A DNA stretch of 64,000 nucleotides from Neurospora tetraspora (Eukaryota > Ascomycota > Sordariomycetes > Sordariales > Sordariaceae), in assembly GCF_033439725.1 (NCBI RefSeq), contig NW_026944383.1, forward strand, positions 1,736,001-1,800,000, written 5' to 3'. Numbering within the stretch: the stretch's first letter is position 1; the number at the start of each line of letters is the position of its first letter. Below are positions 23,162 to 34,841 of this stretch, piece by piece. The notes beneath the pieces were generated by a model that was given only the letters and a program-made list of their open reading frames with translations, was not told where the DNA came from and did not search any database. The position numbers were made by a program, and so were the translations under genes.

Positions 23162-25699
23162 TCACAAGTTAGAATGATCACCCGATGAGCTCTGCCTCCT
23201 CAAAGCCATATACCGCGCCGCAAATTCCTCCGCTCGAGCATCATCTCCCAGCACCTTCATCAGCGTCGCCCTCTTCGCCAACGTCTCGCACTGCTTCTCC
23301 AGATCTTCCGCTGCAGAGAAGTGGTTGAACGCACACTCCAGCGCCTCATGTGCCTTTGTAAAGAGTTCGGTTCGTTGGTTGTTCATCAAGCTCGCCGCCG
23401 CCGCCGCCGCTCCTGTTGTTTCTCCCATCGTCGTCGCCGCCTGCCTAGCCTTTCCAGCCTTTCCAGCCTGTCCCATCCTGGCGTCCGCTAGGATGCTGTA
23501 CAGCATGCCCGTGTTGAAGGCATTCTCCGACTCCATCGAGCGCGGCAGCACGGCTTCCACGAGCTGCACCGCGGCAGGGAACTCGCTCATCGCGTTCAGA
23601 ATATTGGCCAGTGCGCCCACCGCCTGCCATAGGAGCGTGAGCAGCCGTGCCCGCCACGCAAGGCTGGCTGCGCGCATGGTAATCGAGAATCCTCGTTCCG
23701 GCCTGCCCATGCAATCAAAGAGATGCGCCTTGGCCAGCAGCAGCCGAATACGCAGCGACAAGTCCCGGTGGTCGTCGCGGCACTTGGCGATCAGCCGCTC
23801 GATCTTCTCGTACGCGGCGTCAAAGTCCTTGCGCCGGATCAGCGCCTCGATGTGCAGCGAGTCGATGATGAACACCACGTCCGGGTCGAGCTCCTCGGAG
23901 CCGACCTGCAGCAGCTGCGCGAGCAGCGTCTCGGCCGTGTCGAGGTCGTTGTGATGCAGGGCGCGCCGCAGCTTGACGAGCCCGCGGTAGAGGTGCCAGT
24001 ACTGATTTGGTTTGGCGGCGCGGAGCGAGTTCTTGTCGATGCCGTCCTCGAGCTTGGCGAAGGCTTCGTCGTACTTGCCCTTGCCGGCAAGGATGCCGGC
24101 TAGCCGGCAGACCATCTTGAGCTCGTCGTCGAAGCAGGCGCTGGGGGCGTGCACGCGCAGAAAGACTTCGCTGGTCATGCTGGAGAGGTAGGAGATGCCG
24201 AGTCGGTCCCAGAGCGAGGTGGTGACGGATAGTTGCGAGCCGAAGAGGCTCTTCATGTTTCTTTCGACGATGATCTGCGAACTGCGCACGATATGCTCCA
24301 TAGCGCCGGCAATGCTTTCGCCGTTGGCCATGTTGAGCTTGGCTTCGCTGAGGAGGGCGGAACTCCGGAGCACGAGCATGCCGGTTTCTTTGGCTTTCGC
24401 TCGGAGGAAGGCGAGAGCTTCCTTGCCGCTTCCGATCATGCTGTTCGCCTCGAGATCTTGGACGAGATCTGGGTGTGCGCGGCCAAAATGGTAGAACCAG
24501 TTCAGACAGAAGTTGAGACAAGTGTTGTCCTTGTTCTCTCGGGCGGTGGAGATGGTCTCGAGCATTGTTGCCATTGCCTCCTTGTGGCAGCCAAAATCCG
24601 ACTGTACGATTGCCAGGTTCATGAGGGCGTAGTGATAGAAGAGACGGTCGCGGTTTTGCATGGTGTAGTCGAAGTATCTGTGGAGGTAGTCAAACGCTGA
24701 TGGATAGTCACCGGATCTCCAAGCATCCGAGAAGCTGTAAAAGTTAGCAGCTGGTCGCAAACTGCCGGGTTTTGGATACTGGGGGCTTACTTGAGATAAT
24801 GGGATAGACTGGGAACGACGTGGCTGTCTCTCAGCATAGCATGGAACTTCGCCTTGATCTCTGCGGGTACTCTGGCACCATACTCTGCTTGTTGTTAGAA
24901 GGTAATTTCTTCCCTGCAAGTGACAAAGGCGTAACATACTCTGTATCTGGTCAATCTGGAACTCAAGGAGGCTCTCAACATCATCCGTGCTGACCGGTAG
25001 TGCGCCATCTTCTTCACCCATGAGCATACCACCGTATGCCGTCACAGCGATACCATCGGTGAACGACCCCCATTCATGTTGGCACTCCATCAATACTGAG
25101 TCGAAACTGAGTCTCCCGCACTGAGGATTCCGTCTCCTCCAGTAAGAAACCGTAGGCTGGCGGTACTTGACGAATGCCTTCCACAGCTCCGCCGAGTGAT
25201 GAAACTGTAGCCTCGTGAACTCCAACACCGCTTTCCTCACGAAAGCCCCCAGGGGCGAATTACGAGCCAAAAGTATCCCGGATGGTGCTTCCTCTCCAAG
25301 CTCCGCCATCCGGCGCAGCTCCTCCCTGGTGCGCGCCAGCACTAGTGGCCGACGGGAGAAGAACTCTTGCAATGCATCGAGAGAATCGATGCCCCACAGT
25401 TTCTCCAGAAACCTGTCCCACAGACGACGGCCGGGCAGTCGATCTACCGCCGGAAAGGGAAGCAAGAGGTCCTCAAAATCTTTGACGGAAACGACAAGTC
25501 CGATGCTGCGCTCAGCTCTTTGCCACCGGTTTGCTGCGCCTGGGGCAGTAGATGTTGTGCTTTGCAAATCGCTGTCGAGGATGTGGGAGGTGAGGAAGCT
25601 CAGGACTGGAATGATCGCGTCGTTGGGTACCGCTTCTTCGACGTAAAGCTCAATTAGAGCGAGCAGGCCAATCTTGGCTGGTGTGAGATAGCGTGCCAT
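23162..25699 (-). CDS. apc5: anaphase-promoting complex subunit 5 (APC5)
   Basis: Minus-strand exons 25699-24940, 24884-24791 and 24734-23162 give 808 residues; the introns are 55 and 56 nt. Both introns are open in the reading frame, and their summed length (111 nt) is a multiple of three, so an unspliced frame runs through. Splicing is preferred because it produces RDSHVVPSLSHYL followed by FSDAWRSGDYPSAFDYLHRY, the typical APC5 segment ahead of the TPR region. The rest is all-helical TPR-like repeats (HYALMNLAIVQSDFGCHKEA and similar). APC5 is a scaffold subunit of the APC/C ubiquitin ligase that drives anaphase and mitotic exit. It belongs to the conserved APN2-COX13-APC5 group beside MAT. 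Confidence 0.92.
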   Translation of the reverse strand: MARYLTPAKIGLLALIELYVEEAVPNDAIIPVLSFLTSHILDSDLQSTTSTAPGAANRWQRAERSIGLVVSVKDFEDLLLPFPAVDRLPGRRLWDRFLEKLWGIDSLDALQEFFSRRPLVLARTREELRRMAELGEEAPSGILLARNSPLGAFVRKAVLEFTRLQFHHSAELWKAFVKYRQPTVSYWRRRNPQCGRLSFDSVLMECQHEWGSFTDGIAVTAYGGMLMGEEDGALPVSTDDVESLLEFQIDQIQSMLRLCHLQGRNYLLTTSRVWCQSTRRDQGEVPCYAERQPRRSQSIPLSQVSPQYPKPGSLRPAANFYSFSDAWRSGDYPSAFDYLHRYFDYTMQNRDRLFYHYALMNLAIVQSDFGCHKEAMATMLETISTARENKDNTCLNFCLNWFYHFGRAHPDLVQDLEANSMIGSGKEALAFLRAKAKETGMLVLRSSALLSEAKLNMANGESIAGAMEHIVRSSQIIVERNMKSLFGSQLSVTTSLWDRLGISYLSSMTSEVFLRVHAPSACFDDELKMVCRLAGILAGKGKYDEAFAKLEDGIDKNSLRAAKPNQYWHLYRGLVKLRRALHHNDLDTAETLLAQLLQVGSEELDPDVVFIIDSLHIEALIRRKDFDAAYEKIERLIAKCRDDHRDLSLRIRLLLAKAHLFDCMGRPERGFSITMRAASLAWRARLLTLLWQAVGALANILNAMSEFPAAVQLVEAVLPRSMESENAFNTGMLYSILADARMGQAGKAGKARQAATTMGETTGAAAAAASLMNNQRTELFTKAHEALECAFNHFSAAEDLEKQCETLAKRATLMKVLGDDARAEEFAARYMALRRQSSSGDHSNL

Positions 25700-26959
25700 G
25701 GTCGAATGCGAGAGACAGTGGATGAAGAGAACGACGGGCGCCGTGCCTCACCATGGGTGGGTAATCGAGGTTGAACCGACAAGACCGAAAAAAACGAAGT
25801 TGGCCTGTGAAAGCAAATGGTGTTGAATCACCGATTATCGAGTGTGTTTTGCATCGTGCGAAGTGAAGGTCAAATGGTGTACAGGGCCGCGGGCTCAAAT
25901 GACAGATGAAGGAAGGACGTGCGATTCGAGGTTGACGAAGGGAGAAAGAGCGACGTGATTTTGCTTTCAATTCGAATCGCGCAAACAAATGGCCTAAACC
26001 TAAACAGATCGAATACCTCGCACATGTAATTCCATCCCACCTTCCTTTGTCAATAACAAGAGATAGAGCAGTTTGTTTATTGTATTGCGTGTTTGTTGTC
26101 CGGTATCAGATGGAAATCGCGAGAAGGACTACACGTTCACAGCTCTCGGTGTGCTTCGGTCAGGCGTGAGATAGTCAAGGTGAGCACGGGGTGGGAAAAG
26201 TACCCTAACCCTCCTTCCCCCCTTCTTCCTCTCACCACCACACAGGTCAAAACCAGCATCATGATCAAAACATGTGTAAAAATTCACAAGAAATTCGTAA
26301 CTTTCTGGTCTCTGTTTTTATTTTGTCTCATGCAGTTTTGATTCGTAAATGATGTTTGTGGGTTATTGTCTTCGCATCTAGTTCATTCTACTCCGTTGGT
26401 GCCGTTCTGTAGTCGACTAGATGCATGGCCGAGTTCAGAGATCTTCTCCATGGTCAAGATCACCCACCTTGCATTTTGAGAAAACGAAGGAGAAGGAGAA
26501 AAACAGATGGAGTGGGCACTCACAGTAATCATTCAAGAAAAACGGATAAAGCTCGCGGTATTGGTTACCTGCAATGCCTGGAATGGTCAACGGCCGCACA
26601 ACAAGACTTAGATAGGACGCAGTGAAAAAAGGCATTTACAACACCACTGCCTTATTTTATTTACTCCGAACACAAATTGTAAAGTGGACCAGAATGAGAT
26701 TGAACAAGTCCAAAGTACCAATCTGCTTGATTGCCCTAACTAACGAACGTGGAGAACATTGCGTCCCGAGTTCGAGGACTACTTCCAAAGCTTGTCTGTA
26801 TCCGATGCCCGCAAATGCTCCATGTCTGTGTAAAATGCGGCATCACAAAAGCAATAAACATTCCTGCAGCTTAAACCGCTGCGATTCAAGTCCCAACCAA
26901 ATCCGTATGCTATGATGACCTCCCGAGATATCTCCCTCTACCAATGCGCATGCTCAAAC
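25700..26959. other. intergenic upstream of apc5 and downstream of the PA-TM-RING gene
   Basis: 1.26 kb containing the apc5 promoter and leader (to the left) and the 3' UTR of the next minus-strand gene. Only short open frames without motifs are present. Confidence 0.4.
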
Positions 26960-29601
26960 TCACTCGTTGTCTGTCCTCCGGCTTAGAAATGTTGGCCTAG
27001 CCCCGAGACTGTTCGACAAGGCGCTGAACCATCCATCGCTAATATCAAACCCGCCGCGCCCTCTCTCAGGAGCTGACGCCGCAGCCCTTCCTTGTTCAAC
27101 ATCAGTGTTTCTCGCCGGGGAGTCAGATCTGAACATAATGTCTCCGGACCCAGAAGCCTCACCACCATCATCCTCCTCACTATCATCATCGCGGTATGGC
27201 TCGTAGCGCGGAGTAGACGAAGACCCTCGTGCCAAGGACCTGACGACATCGCCTTTGCAGATAGGGCATGTGCGGCGCCTAGTGGTGAGCCAGGGAGTTC
27301 TGTTCTTTTGTCAGTATGTCACGAATCTTTGATTCAGGGGCATCTGGGTTATGTCACTTACATGCATTCCGCATGGAACTCATGACCGCAGGGCAAGCTC
27401 ATTACCCTGCTAACACCATCCACGTATTCCTCCAAGCAAATGGCACACTCCCTCTGCCGTCCCATGTACTTCTTCCACTGGCTAGCGCGAGTGGTTCCCT
27501 TCTCGTGAGCCGGCACCCTCGCCACTTGCAGGGCACTGTCCACTCTCAACAAGTCCGCGGGTTCAGGGACTCCTGTCGTTGTACGGGACCTTGGTCGAGA
27601 TCTAGATGGCCCTTGGAGTAATGGCGTCGTAGGGGTTGAGGCACCGCTGGGAGATGGCACCCTCGACGATTGACTTGGCGAACGAGGAACGGTATGGTAA
27701 GTCCGTACCGGAAGACGTTCCACAACGGATTTCGGGGCTCTCCATCTCCGTCTACGGATTTTGGCGCGTAGTATAAGAAGAGCGTATACGACTGTCAAAG
27801 TAATAAGAGGGCTTATTACCAGAACAAGAAGGGTGTCAAAAAACGGACTGGCACCGCTTGTGGGTGTTATAGTAATCCATAAGCCTTCTCGATTTCCCGC
27901 CCGGTTGACTGCAGCTGGAGGCGAAGATGGTTTCTCGGCGTAGAAAGACGGTGCTTCATACGGAGGGAAATCTTCGCCGTCGTCATCACCAAATATCTTG
28001 GACATCAAACCACCCGAGGAACCTGAGGATGAATCGGAGTTCCGTTGTCCAGACTGCGAGCCCGCTAAGGCCTCGGGGTCGTATCGGCCACTGCCAGGAG
28101 TAATGCTGCCTCCTTGCGGTCCGTTCGCATCACTTTGGCTAGTCTTGCCGGGCTGCTTTGAGGAAGCACCGAAAGTACCAGCCTCTTGCTCATCATCGAC
28201 GGAACTATCACCACCGTGGCGAACAGAGGAGGAAGACGAGGCTAAATCAGGGTCGCGCCAATCCTGAACTCCAATCTGGAAACCATCTTCACGGTTCCTG
28301 CCAGAGTCTGAAGCCAAGGCAGAGTCATCACCACTGCTCTTGGAAGCCTTGTCAAGACCGGTCTTGATCACTTTATCTTTTTCATCACTCCAGTCGTCCA
28401 CTATGACCCAGTCCAAAGAACCACTGCTTGGAGGTCGGCTTTTGTCAGTTGCGCTGTCACTGCCGGGGCCCCAATGAAAGAGCCGCGAAAACCAGCTTCT
28501 GTGCGAAGGGCTGGATTCAGCACCACTATCTGCCACGCTTCCTTGGGGACCTGTCACCTTGGTCAACTGTCGTTTGGGGTTTGTTTCAGGCGTAGACCTG
28601 GCGTGCTTTGCGGACCATTTAGACGGTTTTCTTTTCTTGGTCTTGCCAGAATGCTGGGAGTTTGAAACCGGATAACCGCTCTCATCGAGAATATCTTGAA
28701 GGAAGCTTCCCGGTTGCATCAAGGAGGATAAGAGGTGGGCAGTAGTTCTAGAGGTGAAAACAGATGGGATAGTAACGTTATCAACATTACCGCGTGCGGA
28801 CATTTGAATGAGTGGCCCGCCTTTCTGGTTGTCACCAACGATGAGTGCAATCGCCCCGCGCCGCTGTGCCCATTTGACCTTTTGGAGAAAACCACAACCG
28901 CCTCGGCTCAATAACACAATCTTGCCGGTTATCTCGGCTGTCTCTTGGATCGACTGGATATCTGCATGGCCTGAGCTCGAACTTGTGGGAGTGTCGACGA
29001 AAGCATCTTTATCTGTTCGGAATCCTTGGTGTAGGTAATCATCCGTCCCATCATCGACCACCATTTCCACGTCCAACTTGCTTGAGTGTGTTTTCGAGGT
29101 GGTCTTGTGATCAACTGCAGGACCGTCTACAATGTTGCTCCTCTTGAACTTTTTGTGATCGGACGTGGTACTGCCAGTCGTGTCTCCTGCTGGTGATTGT
29201 TTCGGCATCTTGAGAGACAGCCGGCCCGGCGCACCCTCCCACCCCACCACATCACTGCAGCCAAGCTCGCCTTCACCCTGACCATCTTGGAGATTGTCAT
29301 CTGTAAACCCACTCCCCGCCCAAAGTTGCCCACTTAGCCCGTCTTTCGGGAGTGGTGGCCCAAATATCGCAGGCCGCGCCGGGAAAAAGGTGCTGTTGTC
29401 GTCAAAGAGACTGATGGCTGCATTGGGAGGAAACAGCGTAAAGGGCGCTCTAAACGAGAAGAAGGATCGCAGCCCGGACGTTTCAGGTGAAAGATGCGAA
29501 ACTGCTGGGCTCGCACGGCGGGATGACGCTATGGAGCGACAAAAGAGGAACACCGAGGCGGAGAAGAAGAGGACCAATATGGCAACTCGTGGAGTGCGCA
29601 T
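26960..29601 (-). CDS. PA-TM-RING type membrane E3 ubiquitin ligase
   Basis: Minus-strand exons 29601-27362 and 27299-26960 give 859 residues; one 62-nt intron splits the codon after the RING cysteine in HEFHAEC, and splicing yields HEFHAECITPWLTTRRRTCPIC. An N-terminal hydrophobic stretch (VAILVLFFSASVFLF) is a signal peptide or anchor. A protease-associated (PA) domain lies at ~220-300 (GKIVLLSRGGCGFLQKVKWA...GDN). A long Ser/Asp-rich spacer follows, then one transmembrane helix near 587-612 (LLVLVISPLITLTVVYALLI) with a basic stop-transfer, and a RING-H2 (C3H2C3) from ~715. The architecture matches PA-TM-RING ligases of the endolysosomal/Golgi system, which ubiquitinate membrane cargo. No specific substrate or named orthologue can be inferred. 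Confidence 0.88.
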
Positions 29602-31471
29602 CGTGGGATCAGGAGCGGCTGATCACCGCGAACACCTAATATACGCCGTGGAACGCCTCCTAAAGCTGGCAGCCAAATCGATGTATCAAGTTGGTGGAGC
29701 GGGCGTTGCGATGCGCTCTGGGATCTTTAGTTTATAGCTGCTGCTCGAGCCGTCTGTGGCGGTGGGCCCGATCATTCGTATACACTATTATGTCGTCGGT
29801 GGCTCGAGTTGCGGGGATATCGTCGTTACTTGATTCGGAGGAAGATGATAGACGCTAATTGCGCAGGACGTAAGGGCAAAATCGTTGAGGAAAGGACGGG
29901 GAATGTAGTTCACGGTATCGAGTCGCAGGGGGGAAGAAACGGAGAGGAGGTTGAAGCTGGGGAGAAGGGGTGGAGGGGTTGAGGGAATCGAAGACGGGCA
30001 ATAGCGGTTTGGAGTGCCGCGATTAATCACCGGTAGGGCCAAGCGCAGCGTGATGAGGTAGCGATGGACCATAGGGTGATAGGATGACAACCATCATCTG
30101 GCGAATCGAATGATTTCCAGGTTGGATCCGTCGGGACTATCCAGCGCTGGCGAGGTAGACGAGGGTGTGAAGGCTCACCCACTGGCCCCGACTTGAACGA
30201 CGTTTGGTGGTTCTCGAGGTGGTCTTCTGTCAGGCCGGATTGGGCGACCAATTCCGTCACGTTCAGCGGACGGGTTTCGTGGGACCGTGGCACCTCATGC
30301 ATGGGGGGACGCACCTCGGGCTCGGGCTCGGGCTGCCAGGTGCTGCTGCCAGATGCCCTCATAACCGGCTGGGCAGAACTTCAAAGGTTGGCAGGCAGGG
30401 CTGGGCCTCCCTCCCTGAGTTCGGGCTGAGTTGCCGTGCCACGATGCCCCTGGTGGGCACCAACTGGAGATTACAAGGGTCCAATTTTAACCTTGGCAGG
30501 CGGATATCACAGGGGTTCTCCCCAGATTTCCCGCCAAGACAGCGGGCCAGCACTCAAGGCACTCACTCAAACGGCTTCAAAGAGATCACACGAGCGCCCC
30601 TTTGGGTCTGTAAGAATTGCGGGCACACCCCTTTGTAAATCATGTGGATGAAAGAACGGGAGCCACTGATATTCCTTTTCCGGAAGACTCAACATGTACG
30701 CCCGCCGTTGAATATGATCTCAGGCTCAGCGCGTTTTTGTGTTCCCTAGTGACATGTGACATCTCCATAGCCAGACGTCGGGATGCTCGAGCTTTCTGAC
30801 ATGGGTTCCACAAATCGTTTGTTGTGGATGGTGTCGAGTTTTCCGGTCTTGCTTTTCTTAGGTACATCAACCTGATAACCTCTGGGAAGAACCCAGAGAA
30901 ATCTCAACACTTTTCAACATACTCGAAAGTTGAGCAAAGGAGGAATCAAGATGTCTCAAGGGACTACAATACCGTCCTATGCCGAGAAATACCCGTTGGG
31001 GATTGGAGGTCAGTGCTCTGTCTGTTTCCCCAACTCTACTACATTATGACTGGGAAAGACATGTCATTCTCGATTCTGAGGTCTCCAATTCCCTTTTCAC
31101 CAGAAATTCACAAAATGACTCGAGCGGTCACCAAATACTGAGGCCACCCGAATGTGAGCCATCTGTTGGTGAGTCTAGGATTGCCAAAAACTCGACGCTA
31201 CGGTGGTACTTCCCATAGAGTGGAGGGAGCAGTGAAATTGGGAGGCATCGGCGTCCGTGAAAAGGTACCTCTCAAACACTTGTACGCGGGCTGACGGGTA
31301 TAGTGGGGCCCGTGCGCGGGGAAATCTTTTGACTCATGGGCCCATGGCTCCCGGCCGGCCTAGTCCGTCTGCCCCTCCGAGGGGCGGCCGCAAAAGAAAT
31401 TCCTGTCAGCCTGACGGCCCGCCTATAACGCTCAACCCTTCAGCTGCCCATTGACCCTTATCGTCCTCTGA
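29602..31471. promoter_or_regulatory. divergent region between the E3 ligase and valyl-tRNA synthetase genes
   Basis: 1.87 kb between divergent start codons. Frames of up to 144 codons (30204-30638, +) are Gly/Arg-rich, motif-free and overlap frames on the other strand, so I do not call them genes. The interval should include both promoters. Confidence 0.4.
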
Positions 31472-34400
31472 ATGCCGCTTTCGTTGTGGCGATTGGCAAT
31501 TGGAAGCTCGAGAAGGCATTCATTGCTTAAAATCACGTCGACCCGCATACTTCCGGTTCCTCGACAGTATTCGACTTTCATCAACAACAACAAAGTCAAC
31601 GTCAACATGGCGGGAGAAGACCAACCCGTTGCCGCGCCTGCCGCTGCGCCGGCTGCGCAGGATGCGCCCGGTGCCCCTGCCCCGAAGAAGAATGGTTCGT
31701 GAGCCTCGTGGAGCTGAACTTTCCCATGTGCACTCGTGATCACCCACTTACACCCGTTTCTTTGCTCTTGTAGACAAGAAGGAGAAGGCTAAGGCCGACA
31801 AGGCCGCCAAGTTCGCTGCTAAGCAGGCCGCCGCCAAAGCGAAGCAGCCCGCTGCTCAGTCCGCCGCCCCCAAGGAGAAGAAGGAGAAGACCCCTGCCCT
31901 GCCTCCTTACGAAGACAACACCCCCGCCGGCGAGAAGAAGGTCATCCAGTCTTTCGAGCACCCTCACTTCTCGGCATACAACCCCAGCGCCGTCGAGGCT
32001 GCCTGGTACCAATGGTGGGAGAAGGCCGGCTACTTCAAGCCTGAAAGCTGCAGGAAACCCTCGGCTGGCAAGTTCGTCATCCCTCTGCCACCTCCGAACG
32101 TTACCGGCGCTCTCCACTGCGGCCATGCTCTCGCCAACTCCCTGCAAGATACTTTGATCCGCTGGTACCGCATGAAGGGTTACGAGACCTTGTGGGTGCC
32201 CGGTTGCGACCATGCCGGTATTTCGACCCAGTCCGTCGTCGAGAAGATGCTTTGGAAGAAGGAGAAGAAGATTCGTCAAGAACTTGGCCGTGAGAAGTTC
32301 ACAGACCTTGTCTGGGAGTGGAAGGGCGAATACCATCAACGTATCAACAACGCCCAGAAGCTTATGGGCGGTTCGATGGACTGGGACCGTGAGGCCTTCA
32401 CCATGGATGAGAACCTTACCGCTGCCACCATGGAGACTTTCTGCCGTCTCCACGACGAGGGCCTCATCTACAGGTCCAACCGCTTGGTGAACTGGTGCAC
32501 CCACTTGAACACCGCTCTCAGCGGTTTGGAGGTCGAGAACAAGGAGATTACCGGCCGTACCCTTCTTGATGTCCCCGGTTACGACAAGAAGGTTGAGTTC
32601 GGTGTCCTTACTCACTTCAAGTATCAGATTGACGGTTCCGAGGAGACGATCGAGGTTGCCACCACCCGTCCCGAGACCATGCTTGGCGATACCGGTATTG
32701 CCGTCAACCCCGAGGATCCTCGCTACACCCACCTTGTCGGCAAGTTCGCCCGCCACCCCTTCGTTGACCGCCTCCTTCCCATTGTCACCGACAGCTACGT
32801 CGACAAGGAGTTCGGTACCGGTGCTGTCAAGTTGACCCCGGCCCACGATTTCAACGATTACCAGCTTGGTCAGCGTCACAACCTCGAGTTCATCAACATT
32901 CTGAACGAGAACGGAACCCTCAACGACAATGCCGGCCCCTTCAAGGGACAGAAGCGCTTCGACGCCCGTTACACTGTTGTGGAGGAATTGACCAAGCTTG
33001 GACTCTTCGTCAAGAAGGAGCCCAACCCGATGAAGATTCCCCTTTGCGAGAAGTCCAAGGACGTCATTGAGCCCATGATGACCGAGCAATGGTGGGTTCG
33101 CATGAAGGAGATGGGTGAAGCCGCGCTCAAGGTTGTCGAGGAGGGCAAGGTCAAGATCTCCCCCGAGAGTGCTACCAAGTCCTACAAGAGATGGCTTGCC
33201 GATATCCAGGATTGGTGTATTTCTCGTCAGCTCTGGTGGGGCCACCGCATTCCTGCCTACCGCGTCATCTTTGAGGGCGAGGAGGGCCAACGTGAGAATG
33301 AGAAGTCCGAATGGGTGGTTGGCAGAACACAGGAGGAGGCTCAGGCAAAGGCTGAGGCCAAGTTCGCCGGCCGCAAGTTCACCCTTGAGCAGGATCCCGA
33401 CTGTCTCGATACCTGGTTCAGCTCCGGACTTTGGCCTATGGCCACTCTTGGCTGGCCCAACACTGAGAACCTCGACTTCAAGAAGTTCTTCCCTACCAGC
33501 ATGCTCGAGACCGGCTGGGATATTTTGTTCTTCTGGGTCAGCCGTATGATTATGCTCAGTCTCAAGATGACCGGAGAGGTGCCGTTCACCGAGGTGTACT
33601 GCCACAGTCTGATCCGTGATTCCGAGGGCAGGAAGATGAGCAAGTCTTTGGGCAACGTCATTGACCCTCTTGACATCATTCGCGGTATCGAACTCGAGGA
33701 CCTCCACGCCAAGTTGCTGGTCGGTAACCTGAAGGAGGAAGAAGTCGCCAGAGCTACCAAGTACCAAAAGACTGCCTTCCCCAGCGGTATCCCCGAGTGC
33801 GGCGCGGACGCCATGCGTTTCACCCTTCTCTCTTACACCACTGGCGGTGGCGATATCAACTTCGACATCAAGGTTATGCACGCTTACCGCAGATTCTGCA
33901 ACAAGATTTGGCAAGCCAGCAAGTACGTCCTTGGCAAGCTTCCTCAGGACTTTGTCCCCAAGGCTCAGCTTGACACCGCCAACCTCTCTGTTCCCGAGAA
34001 GTGGATCCTTCACCGCATGAACGTCGCCGTCAAGGGCATGAACGAGGCTCTTGAGGCCCGCGAGTTCTCCAGAGCCACCAAGGTGGCTTACCAGTTCTTC
34101 TATGACGAGCTCTGCGACGTCTTCATCGAGAACAGCAAGGGTATCCTCAGCGACGGTACCCCTGAGGAGCAGCAGAGCGTGCAGCAGACACTGTACCATG
34201 CCCTTGATGTGGCGCTGCGCCTTCTCCACCCGATCATGCCCTACGTCACTGAGGAGCTCTGGCAGCGTCTTCCTCGCAAGCAGGGCGATGGAGAGACCAT
34301 CATGCTTGCTCCTTACCCTGCCTTCGAGTCTCAGCTCGAGTTCGCTACCGAAGCTGAGGACTATGAGCTTGGTCTCAAGTGCGCCGGCGGCATCCGCTCC

Positions 34401-34841
34401 CTGGCTGCCGACTACAACATCAAGTCGGATGGCAGCGCGTTCATCAAGGCTACTACTGCGGACAGCCTCGCCACTGTTAGTGCTCAGCTCGCCGCCATCA
34501 GGACACTTTGCGGCAAGGGCGTTAAGGAGGTCAACGTTTTGGGCGCCGATGAGGAGCTGCCAAGAGGCTGCGCCGTCTATGTCATCAATGCCGAGATCAC
34601 CGTTCTTCTCCAGGTTGGCGATAACATCAGCGACATTGATGCCGAGATCAAGAAGATCACCACCAAGTTGCAGAAGACTGATCTCGCCATCAAGAAGCAA
34701 CAAGAGCTGCTGTCTAAGGATGGTTTCGAGAAGGTCAGCGAGGCTGTCCAGGAGTCGGAGAAGCAGAAGCTGGCCGATGCTCAGGCGGCAAAGGAGAACT
34801 ATCAGCGCACCCTGGAAGAGTTCAGCAAGCTGAAGATTTAA
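31472..34841 (+). CDS. un-3 (cyt-20): valyl-tRNA synthetase, cytosolic and mitochondrial forms
   Basis: Exons 31472-31694 and 31774-34841 give 1096 residues from the first ATG. A second in-frame ATG at 31607 gives 1051 residues. The extra 45 residues ([20 protein letters not shown] onward) are Arg/Ser-rich and free of acidic residues, a mitochondrial presequence; the shorter form begins [15 protein letters not shown] and is the likely cytosolic enzyme. The class I signature HCGH (189-192 of the long form) and KMSKS (from 695) are intact, with the editing domain between. A Lys/Ala-rich appendix precedes the catalytic core, and the C-terminal coiled coil is conserved. Neurospora cyt-20/un-3 is known to encode both forms from one gene and maps very close to mat, as here. 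The intron donor GTTCGT is atypical but is the only one that keeps frame. Confidence 0.95.

Noticed and set aside
30204-30638. 144-codon plus-strand frame between the E3 ligase and un-3
   Set aside because: Gly/Arg-rich without motifs or splice support; likely chance.
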